From RGIG5579 sp045602025 (GTDB lineage Bacteria; Bacillota; Clostridia; Oscillospirales; SIG627), in the NCBI GenBank assembly GCA_045602025.1, contig JAZSAT010000004.1, forward strand, positions 1 through 64,000: a stretch of 64,000 bases of DNA, in the 5' to 3' direction. Positions 50,940-60,053 of this stretch are shown here, piece by piece. The notes beneath the pieces are model-generated. The model was not told the DNA's origin and did no database searches. It saw only the letters and a program-made list of their open reading frames with translations. The position numbers and the translations under genes are program-made. Each line of letters opens with the position of its first letter. Position 1 is the stretch's first letter.

Positions 50940-50968
50940 AAAAAAGCACCCTCTCGGGTGCTTTTTTT
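50940..50968. terminator. Bidirectional terminator at the quinone oxidoreductase gene end
   Basis: AAAAAAGCACCC-TCTC-GGGTGCTTTTTTT, overlapping the stop codon of the minus-strand gene. Confidence 0.85.
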
Positions 50969-51950
50969 ATTCCACGGTCATAACCACTTTGCCCACATTC
51001 TTGTTTTCGTAAAGGACCGCCTGTGCCTTTTCCGCCTCGGTAATGGGGAAAACGGCGTGAATGGTAGGCTTGATGAGCCCTTCCTCCACCTTGGGGAAGA
51101 TCGTTTCCACAAGGCCGCGGAGAATCTCGCCCTTCATTTCAGGAGCGCGGGAGCGAAGGGTGGAGCCAATGATGCGCACATTGCGCACATAAATGTTTTT
51201 CAGATCAATTTCCGCAGTTGTTCCCGCAAGAGCGGCGATCATGATCCATCTTGCACCGTGGGTCAGATAGTGCAGACACTTATCCATATCCTTGCCGCCC
51301 AGACAGTCAATGGCAACATCCACCGAGTGACCCTTTTCCATTTCTTCCTTCAAAACAAGAGAAAGGTCTTCTTTTGATGTAACAACGATGCGGTCCGCAC
51401 CAAGATGTGCAATGCTCTTTGCCTTATCCTCACCGCGCACGGTGGTGATCACACGGACACCAAAAGCCTTTGCCATGGGGATGATCACGCTGGCAAGACC
51501 CGAGCCGCCTGCCATCACAAGAAGAGTGTCCCCTTCCTTGATGCCCCCTTCGTAAAAAAGATTCAGGTATGCGGTAGCAAAAGCTTCGGGAATGGCGGCA
51601 GCCTCCACCATAGAGCAGTTTTTGGGAACAGGCATAACAAGATCATATTTTGCAGCCACATACTGAGCATATCCGCCGCCGCCGAGAAGGGCGCAAACCT
51701 TATCCCCTGCCTTCAGGGAAGATTTTTCCTGTGCCTCTTTTCCCATCTCAACAATTTCACCTGCCACCTCAAGCCCCATCCATTCGGGCCAGCCGGGAGG
51801 AGGCGGATAATCTCCCTCTCTTTGCATGAGATCCGCACGGTTTAAGGCAGTAGCCTCCACCTTAATGAGAACCTGATCGGGCAAAAGAGTAGGATCGGGC
51901 ACCGTGTCCCATCTCAGGCTTCTGTCTTCATTCACAAGAATTGCTTTCAT
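50967..51950 (-). CDS. NAD(P)H:quinone oxidoreductase-like medium-chain reductase (QOR family)
   Basis: This 327-residue zinc-independent MDR protein reads EATALNRADLMQREGDYPPPPGWPEW near the N-terminus and GLEVAGEIVEMG. The nucleotide-binding loop AGGSGLASVIIPMAKAFG varies the usual AxxGGVG motif. The family (PIG3/QOR-like) reduces quinones or enals with NAD(P)H. It is 15 bp downstream of the Gfo/Idh/MocA gene in the same direction, so an operon is likely. Confidence 0.88.
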   Translation of the reverse strand: MKAILVNEDRSLRWDTVPDPTLLPDQVLIKVEATALNRADLMQREGDYPPPPGWPEWMGLEVAGEIVEMGKEAQEKSSLKAGDKVCALLGGGGYAQYVAAKYDLVMPVPKNCSMVEAAAIPEAFATAYLNLFYEGGIKEGDTLLVMAGGSGLASVIIPMAKAFGVRVITTVRGEDKAKSIAHLGADRIVVTSKEDLSLVLKEEMEKGHSVDVAIDCLGGKDMDKCLHYLTHGARWIMIAALAGTTAEIDLKNIYVRNVRIIGSTLRSRAPEMKGEILRGLVETIFPKVEEGLIKPTIHAVFPITEAEKAQAVLYENKNVGKVVMTVE

Positions 51951-51965
51951 AAAAAATTCCTTTCT

Positions 51966-52970
51966 TTATTCGCCGCAGCATTTCAATAGGGTTTTGTAAA
52001 GGGTTAATTCGTAATCGGGCGTGTAGGGACTCTCCTCCCCCTGCAGAACCTTGGCAAAGGACAGGATCATATCGTCGTAGCGATTGTAAATATCCGTGGT
52101 GGTTTTTTCGGGTACAGTTACCCATTCATCGGAATAGGTTTCGTACATATCCGTGCAAAGCTTTGCATCGTTGTGCACCTCGGTAGCATCCCGTTCAAGG
52201 GGACGAAGTTCCACCGTGCCCCCCGTTCCGCACACCACGATCTGACGGCGAATAAAGCCGCCCCGTTCCACCGCAGAGGTCTTGATAAAGGAGGTTCCGT
52301 TTTTGTATCGAAGTGCCGCAAAGCCAAGATCTGTGCAATCCTTCCCCTGAAAGCCTGTTTTGGCATTGACCGGGATCACTTCTTCAGGAAGCCCCTGTAT
52401 CTGCAGAATCAGATCCAAAAGGTGACATCCAAGCTGAAACATCATACCGCCGGGATACTCTTTCAAAAAATCCCGAAAGGCCGGTGTGGTAAAGCAGCTC
52501 ATATGCGCTTCCACACTGTAGATCTCGCCAAGGTCTCCCCTTTTGATCTTTTCAAGAAGTGATTTTACCGCAGGATTGTAGCGGTACATATAGCCAAGGT
52601 GAAGAATCTTTCCTTTTTCCTTCACGGTTTTTATAAGATTTTCAAAATCCGAAAGACCGACGCCTCCGGGCTTATCCATATAAACATTCAGCCCGCGCCG
52701 CGCCGCCGCAAGCGCATATTTTGTCAGATTCTTCTCCGAAACCTCAATAAAAACGCCGTCAAGACCGGGAAGAGATAAGATCTCCTCGGGAGTATGGGTT
52801 TCGTATTTTTTACTCATTTCATAAAAAGGAGTGTTTTTTTCCTCCTCCGGAACAGCGTATCCGGCAAGATCAAACAAATCACCGTGCCTTCGAACGGTAC
52901 TCAGCGCCGCACCTGCATGGAGATGAGCCGCCCCGATCTGCGCAACTCTTAATTTTCTTTTCGTTTTCAT
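51966..52970 (-). CDS. Gfo/Idh/MocA-family oxidoreductase
   Basis: This 334-residue protein (from the ATG at 52970) is an NAD(P)-dependent sugar dehydrogenase-like enzyme. It has Rossmann VAQIGAAHLHAGAA, the EKP-type motif replaced by MDKPGGVGLSDF, and GCHLLDLILQIQGLPEEV with the conserved His. The ATG at 53006 overlaps a TATGAT -10 box, so 52970 with AAAGGA upstream is preferred. It may oxidise a polyol or sugar acid. It is directly upstream of the quinone-oxidoreductase-like gene. Confidence 0.87.
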   Translation of the reverse strand: MKTKRKLRVAQIGAAHLHAGAALSTVRRHGDLFDLAGYAVPEEEKNTPFYEMSKKYETHTPEEILSLPGLDGVFIEVSEKNLTKYALAAARRGLNVYMDKPGGVGLSDFENLIKTVKEKGKILHLGYMYRYNPAVKSLLEKIKRGDLGEIYSVEAHMSCFTTPAFRDFLKEYPGGMMFQLGCHLLDLILQIQGLPEEVIPVNAKTGFQGKDCTDLGFAALRYKNGTSFIKTSAVERGGFIRRQIVVCGTGGTVELRPLERDATEVHNDAKLCTDMYETYSDEWVTVPEKTTTDIYNRYDDMILSFAKVLQGEESPYTPDYELTLYKTLLKCCGE

Positions 52971-53047
52971 ATATCGAACCGATCTTTCCTTTGTTTCTTT
53001 TATCATAACACAAAAAAGCAGGTTTTTCCACAGTTCCTTGAAAAAAT

Positions 53048-53884
53048 TTAGTTGCCGCTTTCCCTTCGGTATTCCGAGGGACGAAAGCCCAGGTGCTTTT
53101 TAAAGGTGTCGGAAAAGTGATGGGGGTCGGAAAAATTTAATTTTTCCGCAATTTCGCTTAAGGTGTCATCGGTGGTCTTCAGCATGATCATGGCAATACG
53201 AAGCCTTGATTGCAAAAGATACTGATAGGGAGTAATGCCGTAGCTTTTTTTAAAGCTGCGGATCAGGTGCTCCTTGGAAAAAGAAAATTCCTTAGCCACA
53301 TGGTTTAAGGTAATATCCTCCATAATATGAAAATCCAGATACTGCCTTACCTCCTCCAGGGGTGTGGAGGAAGAGGCGGTATTTTCCTTATTACGCGCAA
53401 AAAACTGAATCAGCTTTAAAAATTCCACCGCGCTTTTTTCCTTATAGGTCTCAGGGTCTTTGTTTTTCTCGCAGACCTTGTGGATCTTCTCCAGAAAGGG
53501 CAGAATATCGGTGTTTTGAAATACCACCGCATCCTGCAGACCGTAGGCGGAAATGATCCCGAGAGATAACTCTCCTCTGAAGTTGATCCAGATCCGTTCA
53601 AACTGATTGTCGGGATTGGAGTAGTAGATCTGATCCCTCCCCGCAAGAAGCATAAAGGCATCTCCCTCCTTCACCGTATACATTTTGCCGTCGTAAAGAA
53701 GGATCCCCGAGCCGGAGCACACATACTGAATACAGGAGATCTTCGATGCCATTCTCAGCTGATAGCAGGGGGTATTCCGATAGGTAATGCCGTATTCGGG
53801 AATATAAAAGGGCTCTTTCAGATGGGGCTTCGGACCGTAGAAGATTTTTGAGTTTATGGGTGTTTCCAGGTCAATAATGTTCAT
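53048..53884 (-). CDS. AraC-family transcriptional regulator
   Basis: This 278-residue protein has an N-terminal cupin sugar-sensing domain (YTVKEGDAFMLLAGRDQIYYS) and a C-terminal double HTH: LNHVAKEFSFSKEHLIRSFKK then GITPYQYLLQSRLRIAMIML, and LSEIAEKLNFSDPHHFSDTF then KKHLGFRPSEYRR. It is divergent from the epimerase/dgoD/GH5-like operon across 150 bp with an inverted repeat at the opposing promoter, so it probably controls that operon. Confidence 0.92.
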   Translation of the reverse strand: MNIIDLETPINSKIFYGPKPHLKEPFYIPEYGITYRNTPCYQLRMASKISCIQYVCSGSGILLYDGKMYTVKEGDAFMLLAGRDQIYYSNPDNQFERIWINFRGELSLGIISAYGLQDAVVFQNTDILPFLEKIHKVCEKNKDPETYKEKSAVEFLKLIQFFARNKENTASSSTPLEEVRQYLDFHIMEDITLNHVAKEFSFSKEHLIRSFKKSYGITPYQYLLQSRLRIAMIMLKTTDDTLSEIAEKLNFSDPHHFSDTFKKHLGFRPSEYRRESGN

Positions 53885-53908
53885 TTTTCTCCCCCCTTCT
53901 GACTCTTA

Positions 53909-53937
53909 TCTTACCCTGTTTTTATCAAAATGTCAAT
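53909..53937 (-). promoter_or_regulatory. Promoter of the AraC regulator gene
   Basis: On the minus strand, TTGACA (53932-53937), 17 bp, TAAGAT (53909-53914). Confidence 0.8.
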
Positions 53938-53981
53938 TTTTCATCCCTTTTTCTTGCAAAAAAGATAATTTTACCCCTTCA

Positions 53982-54006
53982 ACATCAGTTTTTTTGATGT
54001 AAAATA
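53982..54006 (+). promoter_or_regulatory. Promoter region of the sugar operon with operator-like dyad
   Basis: ACATCA (53982-53987) and TGATGT (53995-54000) form a dyad just before TAAAAT (54000-54005), with only a weak -35 (TTCAAC), as expected for an activator-dependent promoter. Confidence 0.55.
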
Positions 54007-54034
54007 ATATCAGAAACTATTTTTGGTGGAAAAA

Positions 54035-54955
54035 ATGGAAAACATCATTGAAATCAGAAACGGAGATTTTTCGGCAAGGATCAATCTTTCCCGCGGTGCA
54101 AACTGCATCTGCCTGAAAAACGAAAAACACAAGGCAAGTCTTCTTCGGGAGCCCGACTACGAAAAGGGCCTCGACAACCCTTATCTTTACGGTATGCCCA
54201 TTCTCTACCCTGCAAACCGCATTGAAGGCGGAAAATTCACCTTTGAGGGAAGAGAATACCGTTTCCCCATCAACGAAAAGGAAACGGGTTGCCACCTCCA
54301 CGGTGACATCCACAACGCCCCCTTTCAGCTTTTGGATCAGGGAGAGGATTTTGTCAAATGCGGTCTGGAAAAGGCTGCGCGGGATGGCTTTGACCACGCC
54401 TTTCGTATTGAGATCACCTACAAGCTCCGGGAAGACGGGCTTTTTCAGAAAACCGAGATCTTCAATCTGTCGGATGAGAATATGCCCTCCTTTCTCGCCT
54501 TTCACACCACCTTCAACGCCCCCTTTATCGAAGGCAGTGATCCCAAAAACATTCTGGTCCGCGCAGAAGTGGAGGATCTGATCGAACGAAATATGGAAAA
54601 CTTTCTTCCCACAGGCAACATCCTTCCGGAAGATGAGATCACAAAGGATTTTAACTGCGGCACCTTTTCTCCCTTTACCCACAAGATCAGCCGTCATTAC
54701 AAAACGAGCGGCAGCGGAAAGATGGTAATTCTCGACAAAGAAAAAAGACTTAAGATCGTTTACGAAAACAGCGAAAACTTTCCCTTCCGCCTGATCTATA
54801 ACGGAAGCGGGGAGGGCTTTATTTGCCTGGAGCCTATGACAAGTATGGCAAACTGTCCCAATTCCCCCTTTGACAGAGCCTTTGCAGGCTTTGACTTTAT
54901 CCCGCCAAAGAAAAAGAAAACCTATCTTTCTATCCTACGATTGGAGGAATTTTAA
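54035..54955 (+). CDS. Aldose 1-epimerase family protein
   Basis: This 306-residue galactose-mutarotase-fold protein has PILYPANRIEGGKFTFEGREYR, the first catalytic His in GCHLHGDIHNAPF, a second His in FHTTFNAPF, and the catalytic Glu probably in ICLEPMTS. It interconverts sugar anomers. The ATG at 54035 follows GGTGG by 5 bp. First gene of a five-gene operon divergent from the AraC regulator. Confidence 0.87.
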   Translation: MENIIEIRNGDFSARINLSRGANCICLKNEKHKASLLREPDYEKGLDNPYLYGMPILYPANRIEGGKFTFEGREYRFPINEKETGCHLHGDIHNAPFQLLDQGEDFVKCGLEKAARDGFDHAFRIEITYKLREDGLFQKTEIFNLSDENMPSFLAFHTTFNAPFIEGSDPKNILVRAEVEDLIERNMENFLPTGNILPEDEITKDFNCGTFSPFTHKISRHYKTSGSGKMVILDKEKRLKIVYENSENFPFRLIYNGSGEGFICLEPMTSMANCPNSPFDRAFAGFDFIPPKKKKTYLSILRLEEF

Positions 54956-54956
54956 T

Positions 54957-55631
54957 ATGAAGATCACCTGGCTGGGTCAGGCGGGGCTTCTTTTTGAAAC
55001 AGAAGGCAAAAAGATCCTTGTAGACCCCTACCTTTCCGACTCCTGCGCGAAACTGAATCCCAAAAACCGCAGAAGAGTCCCGGTAAAAGAAGAATTTCTC
55101 GCCCTAAAGCCCGACATCATCCTTCTCACCCACAACCACCTAGACCACACGGACCCGGAAACCCTGAAACACTTTCTTACCGAAGAAAAAAATGTTCTGG
55201 TCTTAGCTTCGGGAGGTGCCTGGGAACATGTACGGCAGAAATTCGGCGGAGATCACAACTATGTGCAATTTAACCGCCACACCCGCTGGACGGAAGGGGC
55301 TTTGCGCTTCACGGCAGTCAAAGCGGAGCACTCCGATACCTGTGCCATCGGCATCATCATGGAAGCGGAAGGAAAAACCTATTACATCACAGGCGACACC
55401 CTTTACAGCGATGAGATCTTTTCCGATCTGCCCGAAAAGATCGACGCAGTTTTTCTCCCCGTCAACGGCAAGGGCAACAATATGAATTTTGCCGACGGCG
55501 CGGCCTTTTGCGAAAAGATCGGTGCCAAGGCAGTTCCCCTTCACTGCGGACTGTTTGACAATATCGATTTAAATACATTCCCCTACGAAAATAAATCCGT
55601 ACCTGAATTTTATAAGGAGATTTTATTATGA
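54957..55631 (+). CDS. UlaG-like MBL-fold hydrolase (lactonase-type)
   Basis: This 224-residue metallo-beta-lactamase-fold protein reads MKITWLGQAGLLFETEGKKI, the metal motif THNHLDHTDPE, an internal AVKAEHSD, ITGDTLYSDEIF and a late VPLHCGLFD. It is closest to the UlaG/YtkL class (L-ascorbate-6-phosphate lactonase and relatives). Next to dgoD it may open a sugar-acid lactone such as galactonolactone; this is inferred. GGAGG lies 8 bp before the ATG at 54957, and it overlaps dgoD by 4 bp. Confidence 0.85.
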   Translation: MKITWLGQAGLLFETEGKKILVDPYLSDSCAKLNPKNRRRVPVKEEFLALKPDIILLTHNHLDHTDPETLKHFLTEEKNVLVLASGGAWEHVRQKFGGDHNYVQFNRHTRWTEGALRFTAVKAEHSDTCAIGIIMEAEGKTYYITGDTLYSDEIFSDLPEKIDAVFLPVNGKGNNMNFADGAAFCEKIGAKAVPLHCGLFDNIDLNTFPYENKSVPEFYKEILL

Positions 55632-56779
55632 AGATCACAAAGCTTGAAGTCATCAAAGTACAGCCCCGCTGGATGTTTTTAAAAATGCACACCGATACGG
55701 ACATTTACGGTCTTGGCGAGCCGGTTCTGGAGGGTCACTGCAATGCGGTAGAGGCCGTGCTTCAGGAATATGAGGAATACCTCATCGGCAAGGACCCCAT
55801 GCAGATCGAGCATCACCTGCAGGCCCTTTACCGCGGCGGCTTTTATCGCGGCGGCCCTCTCATGCTCTCCGCCATCAGCGGCATTGAGCAGGCAATGTGG
55901 GACATCAAGGGTAAATTCTACAACTGCCCCGTTTACGAAATGCTGGGCGGCAAGTGCCGTGACAGGATCCGCATGTACACCCACATCAAAAGAGCAGGCA
56001 CCCCCGGAGAATTTCCCATTGAGGAAATGCTCAAGATCACCGATGAGAGACTTCGTGACGGCTACACCGCGCTGAAGTACTCCATCATTCCTCCCATTAA
56101 AGCCATCGAAAACCCCGAAAACATTGAAAAGCACATCGAAAGATTTGCCCGCGTGAGAGAAAGGATCGGAAAGGGCGTGGATCTTGCTATCGACTTCCAC
56201 GGCAGAGTATCTCCCGCAGTGGCAAATATCCTCATTGAAAAATTAAAGCCCTACAGCCCCATGTTTGTAGAAGAGCCCTGCCTTCCCGAAAATGTTGACT
56301 GTATGGTAAACATTGCAAGCAAGACCACCGTGCCCATTGCCGCAGGCGAAAGACTCTTCGGCAAATGGCAGTACAGAGACCTGATCCAGAAGCAGGCTGT
56401 CAGCGTCATTCAGCCCGATATCTGCCATGTAGGCGGTATCTATGAGGGCAGAAAGCTTGCGGCTATGATGGAAATGTACTACGGCACCGTAGCTCCTCAC
56501 AACCCCCTCGGACCCATTTCCTTGGCATCCTGTATTCAGCTGGATACCTGCATTCCCAACTTCCTTGTTCAGGAGCACCCCGGCAACCCCGACAAATCCG
56601 ACCTCGGCGTAGGATACATCACCGAACCCTTTGTGATCAAGGACGGCTATATCGATGTACCCACAAAGCCCGGTCTCGGTGTAGAGCTTGACGAAAAAGC
56701 ACTTGAGGATAAAATCTACGACGGCAAGTGGTCTACCCCCCGCTTGTACCATGAGGACGGCAGCAACGCTGACTGGTAA
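55628..56779 (+). CDS. dgoD: D-galactonate dehydratase-like enolase-superfamily enzyme
   Basis: This 383-residue enzyme is collinear with E. coli DgoD: PRWMFLKMHTD, GEPVLEGHCNAVEAV, RGGFYRGGPLMLSAISGIEQ, DFHGRVSPAVANILIEKL (metal Asp plus His), VEEPCLPEN, AAGERLFGKW, and TLAPH-like TVAPHNPLGPISLASC with the catalytic His. It dehydrates D-galactonate to 2-keto-3-deoxygalactonate. A related sugar acid is possible, since the superfamily is promiscuous. Downstream KDG kinase or aldolase genes are not in this operon. Confidence 0.88.
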   Translation: MKITKLEVIKVQPRWMFLKMHTDTDIYGLGEPVLEGHCNAVEAVLQEYEEYLIGKDPMQIEHHLQALYRGGFYRGGPLMLSAISGIEQAMWDIKGKFYNCPVYEMLGGKCRDRIRMYTHIKRAGTPGEFPIEEMLKITDERLRDGYTALKYSIIPPIKAIENPENIEKHIERFARVRERIGKGVDLAIDFHGRVSPAVANILIEKLKPYSPMFVEEPCLPENVDCMVNIASKTTVPIAAGERLFGKWQYRDLIQKQAVSVIQPDICHVGGIYEGRKLAAMMEMYYGTVAPHNPLGPISLASCIQLDTCIPNFLVQEHPGNPDKSDLGVGYITEPFVIKDGYIDVPTKPGLGVELDEKALEDKIYDGKWSTPRLYHEDGSNADW

Positions 56780-56788
56780 GGAGTAATT

Positions 56789-57562
56789 ATGAAAAAATCC
56801 GTTCTGATCACAGGCTCCTGCTACGGCACGGGCTTTACCATTGCAGAAAAATTTGCAAAAGAAGGCTATGATATTTTCATCACCGGCAGAGATGTAAATA
56901 AGGCGGAAAACGCCGCAAAGGCCATCTCGGAAAAATACGGTGTCAAGGCCTTCGGCTTTGCCACAAAGGAATTTGATCAAAAAGAGGTAAGAGAGCTCTT
57001 CCGGAAGATCCGGGATATGGGCTACCTTCTTGACAGCCTTGTTCTCAATGCGGCAAATCTCGGCATCGGTCAGGAGACCCTCACGGTAGACATCTCCGAC
57101 TTTATGGCAGTATACAACATCAACATTGCCTTCAACTTTATGATGGCAAGAGAGGCTGCCCTTCAGATGAAGGAAAAAGGCGGCGGCACCATCGTCTTTA
57201 TCACCTCAAACTCCGCCCTTCGGGTCACGGAGAACCGCTGCGCCTACTGCTCCTCCAAAAGTGCCATTCTGGCAATGAGTAAATCCCTTGCGGTTGACCT
57301 TGGCAAATACGGGATCCGCTCCAACTGCGTGCTTCCCGGTATGATTAAGACCGATCGCTGGGAAAACAATGTAAACAACTGTAAATATGCCCTTGCAAAC
57401 TACACGCCCATTGAGGATATTGCCTCCTTTGAGGATATTGCAAATGCAGTGTGGTATTTTGCAAGTGAAAATTCCCGCAATACCACGGGCGCGGAGCTTG
57501 TGGTAGACGGCGGTATGCTGGCTCAGCTCACCCCCAACATCAACCGAGAGCTTTGGAAATAA
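56789..57562 (+). CDS. Short-chain dehydrogenase/reductase
   Basis: This 257-residue classical SDR has cofactor motif TGSCYGTGFTIAEKFA (TGxxxGxG), NAANLGIG for NNAG, catalytic Ser in TSNSALRV, YCSSKSAILAMSKSLA with Tyr and Lys, and the C-terminal TTGAELVVDGGML. It probably oxidises or reduces a sugar or sugar acid within the galactonate-type operon. AAGGAG overlaps the dgoD stop codon. The SDR stop overlaps the next ribosome site. Confidence 0.92.
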   Translation: MKKSVLITGSCYGTGFTIAEKFAKEGYDIFITGRDVNKAENAAKAISEKYGVKAFGFATKEFDQKEVRELFRKIRDMGYLLDSLVLNAANLGIGQETLTVDISDFMAVYNINIAFNFMMAREAALQMKEKGGGTIVFITSNSALRVTENRCAYCSSKSAILAMSKSLAVDLGKYGIRSNCVLPGMIKTDRWENNVNNCKYALANYTPIEDIASFEDIANAVWYFASENSRNTTGAELVVDGGMLAQLTPNINRELWK

Positions 57563-57573
57563 GGAGGCATATG

Positions 57574-58671
57574 ATGCGCTGGAGTAAAGAAAGAATTTGG
57601 GAATGGTACAACACCCGCCCGTGGCTGCGCGGATGCAACTATATGAGTGCCGACTGCGCCAACCGCGTGGACCAGTGGCAGGAATACGGCTTTGAAGAAA
57701 GATTTCAGACCACCGAAGAAGAACTGAAACTGATGCAGGAAACGGGCTTTAATACCATTCGTATCATTCCCGAATTTGTGGTTTGGCAGAAAGAGCACGA
57801 CGGCTTTATGGACCGTTTCGATCGCTATCTTACCCTTTGCCAAAAATACGGCATTTCCTGTATGGTCATTCTTGCCAACGACTGTATGCCCCCCAAGACC
57901 GAGCTTTGGAAAATGCCCTATCTCGGCGAGCAGCACTACGATTGGGGCTACCACGGCGGCAGAAAGCACTCTCAGCACGGCAGACACAACGAACCTGCCC
58001 CCCACTTTTATTTAGACGACCCCGAAAGCCGCGAAGAATACTTTGAAATGGTCCGCGAGATCGTCACCAAATACAAGGATGATGAAAGAATCTGCATTTG
58101 GGATGTATACAACGAGCCGGGCAACAGCCTTCGGGATGAAATTACCCTGCCCAATGTAAAGAGAATGTTCGAGATCGTCCGCGAGATCGATCCCGTTCAG
58201 CCTCTCACCGCAGGAGTCTACCGCATGACGGGCGATGAATCAAAACCCCTTGCCGAGGCGGAGCAGTTCGCCTTGGACAATTCCGACATCATCTCCTATC
58301 ACTTCTACAGAGACTTAAACGAGCATGTAAAGATCATCAAGCGTCTGAAAAAAGAAGGCAGACCCATCATCAATACCGAGTGGCTCGGCCGCATTTACGG
58401 AAACGATGTGTTCACCCTTTTCCCCCTCTTCTATTTGGAGAAGATCGGCTGCTACAACTGGGGCTTTGTTGCGGGAAAATACCAGACCTACGAGCCTTAT
58501 GAGGGCACCTGGCAAAGCTACTACAACGGCAGAAACACCAATGTGGACTTTACCAAGTGGTTTCACGACCTGTACCGTCCGAATCACCGCCCGTACGATC
58601 CCAGAGAGATCGATGTGATCCGCGAATTCTGCACCCTGGCAGATAAGGATTTTGAAGAAATAAAGAAATAA
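57574..58671 (+). CDS. GH5-like (cellulase/mannanase-fold) glycoside hydrolase
   Basis: This 365-residue TIM-barrel glycosidase starts RWSKERIWEWYNTRPWLRGC. The acid/base Glu is in WDVYNEPGNS and the nucleophile Glu in IINTEWLGR, as in clan GH-A. Homologues are often annotated as 1,4-beta-xylanase or mannanase. No signal peptide, so it acts on internalised oligosaccharides. Of two adjacent ATGs (57571 and 57574) the second has better spacing to AAGGAGG (57561-57567). Last gene of the operon. Confidence 0.85.
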   Translation: MRWSKERIWEWYNTRPWLRGCNYMSADCANRVDQWQEYGFEERFQTTEEELKLMQETGFNTIRIIPEFVVWQKEHDGFMDRFDRYLTLCQKYGISCMVILANDCMPPKTELWKMPYLGEQHYDWGYHGGRKHSQHGRHNEPAPHFYLDDPESREEYFEMVREIVTKYKDDERICIWDVYNEPGNSLRDEITLPNVKRMFEIVREIDPVQPLTAGVYRMTGDESKPLAEAEQFALDNSDIISYHFYRDLNEHVKIIKRLKKEGRPIINTEWLGRIYGNDVFTLFPLFYLEKIGCYNWGFVAGKYQTYEPYEGTWQSYYNGRNTNVDFTKWFHDLYRPNHRPYDPREIDVIREFCTLADKDFEEIKK

Positions 58672-58677
58672 AGAAAT

Positions 58678-58708
58678 AAAAAAGCACCTTTCGGGGTGCT
58701 TTTTTTAT
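58678..58708 (+). terminator. Terminator of the sugar operon
   Basis: AAAAAGCACC-TTTC-GGGGTGCTTTTTTT shortly after the GH5-like stop codon. Confidence 0.85.
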
Positions 58709-58759
58709 AAAAAGTATGCATTTCCTCGCAAATTCATTGAATTTTTGTGCAAAAAAACA

Positions 58760-58788
58760 TTTACAAATCCACTTTAGCGTGCTAAAAT
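58760..58788 (+). promoter_or_regulatory. Promoter of the branched-chain amino acid ABC operon with operator-like palindrome
   Basis: TTTACA (58760-58765), 17 bp, TAAAAT (58783-58788). TTTAGCGTGCTAAA (58773-58786) is a perfect 6+2+6 dyad covering the start of the -10 box, a likely repressor site. Confidence 0.75.
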
Positions 58789-58860
58789 GATGGTTATAGT
58801 AATAAAGAGGAAGAAACTTCCCCTTTATTGCCAAATACCTTTTCAAAAGGAGTTATGATT

Positions 58861-60024
58861 ATGAAAAATCTGAAAAAGCTGTTCGCTGCATTTTTGGCAT
58901 TGACCATGATCCTCGGCCTTGCTTCCTGCGGCGGCGCAAACTACACTGCTGAAAACACCGAATATGTGATCGGCTTTTCCGGCCCTCTTACCGGCGCTGC
59001 TGCCGTTTACGGCGTAGCAGTAAAGAACTCCGCTCAGATGGCAGTTGACGAGATCAACGCTGCCGGCGGTCTCAACGGCGTAAAATTCAAGCTGGTCTCC
59101 ACCGACGATACCCACGACGCAGCCAAGGTTGCCGCAAACTACGCCAACCTGTATGAAGGCGGTATGCAGGTATCTCTCGGTACCGTTACCACCGCTCCCG
59201 GCCTTGAATTTTCCAAGCTCTCCGCAGAAGATAATGTATTCTTCCTCACCCCCTCCGCTTCCGGTGACGACATTCCCAAAACCGGCAACGGCTTCCAGAT
59301 GTGCTTTGCAGACGGTAACCAGGGTAAGGTTGCTGCAGACTATGTAAACTCTACCGGTCTGGAAAAGATCGGCATCTTCTACAAATCCGACGACGCTTAC
59401 TCCAACGGCATCTTCAAGCAGTTCAAGGAAAATCTTGACAAAGAGATCGAAACCGTTGAAACCGTATTCACCGGCGATGCTCAGGACTTCTCCGCACAGA
59501 TCTCCAAGCTCAAGGATTGCTCCTTCATCTTTATGCCCATCTACTATCAGCCCGCTTCCGTATTTATGAACCAGGCAAAGGATATCATTTCTCCCGATGC
59601 TGTTTACTACGGATGCGACGGCTTCGATGGCCTTGCAGGTCAGTTCGAAGACTTCTCCGTAATTCCTCAGGAAGTTTCCATGCTCTCCCACTTCGACTCC
59701 AATGCAACCGAAGGCGCGGCAGCTGAATTTATCAAAAAGTACACCGAAAAGTTCGATGCTGAAACCCTGAACCAGTTCGGCGCTTCCGCTTACGACTGCA
59801 TTTACGCGATCTTTAATGCAATGAAGGCTGCCATCGACGGCGGCAAAGAGATCCCCGTTACCATTTCCGCAGCAGATCTTTACGAGATCCTGATGGACGA
59901 ATTCAAGGGTGACTTCTCCTACTCCGGCGTTACCGGTAACGACATTACCTGGGAAGAAAACGGCTATGTTTCCAAGGAAGCGGTTAAATACACCCTGAAG
60001 GAAGCAAACTCTGCAGAAAAATAA
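58861..60024 (+). CDS. livK: Branched-chain amino acid-type substrate-binding lipoprotein
   Basis: This 387-residue protein has a signal peptide and a lipobox ending LASC (Cys about 22). The Leu/Ile/Val-binding fold (Peripla_BP_6) shows VIGFSGPLTGAAAVYGVAVK, NAAGGLNGVKFKLVSTDDTH and LNQFGASAYDCIYAIFNAM. It delivers branched-chain amino acids or related compounds to LivHMGF. The ATG at 58861 (8 bp after AAAGGAG) is preferred to the one at 58855. A long palindrome follows the gene. Confidence 0.93.
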   Translation: MKNLKKLFAAFLALTMILGLASCGGANYTAENTEYVIGFSGPLTGAAAVYGVAVKNSAQMAVDEINAAGGLNGVKFKLVSTDDTHDAAKVAANYANLYEGGMQVSLGTVTTAPGLEFSKLSAEDNVFFLTPSASGDDIPKTGNGFQMCFADGNQGKVAADYVNSTGLEKIGIFYKSDDAYSNGIFKQFKENLDKEIETVETVFTGDAQDFSAQISKLKDCSFIFMPIYYQPASVFMNQAKDIISPDAVYYGCDGFDGLAGQFEDFSVIPQEVSMLSHFDSNATEGAAAEFIKKYTEKFDAETLNQFGASAYDCIYAIFNAMKAAIDGGKEIPVTISAADLYEILMDEFKGDFSYSGVTGNDITWEENGYVSKEAVKYTLKEANSAEK

Positions 60025-60053
60025 GCTTTTTCTCACAGAAAATTTCACATTTC

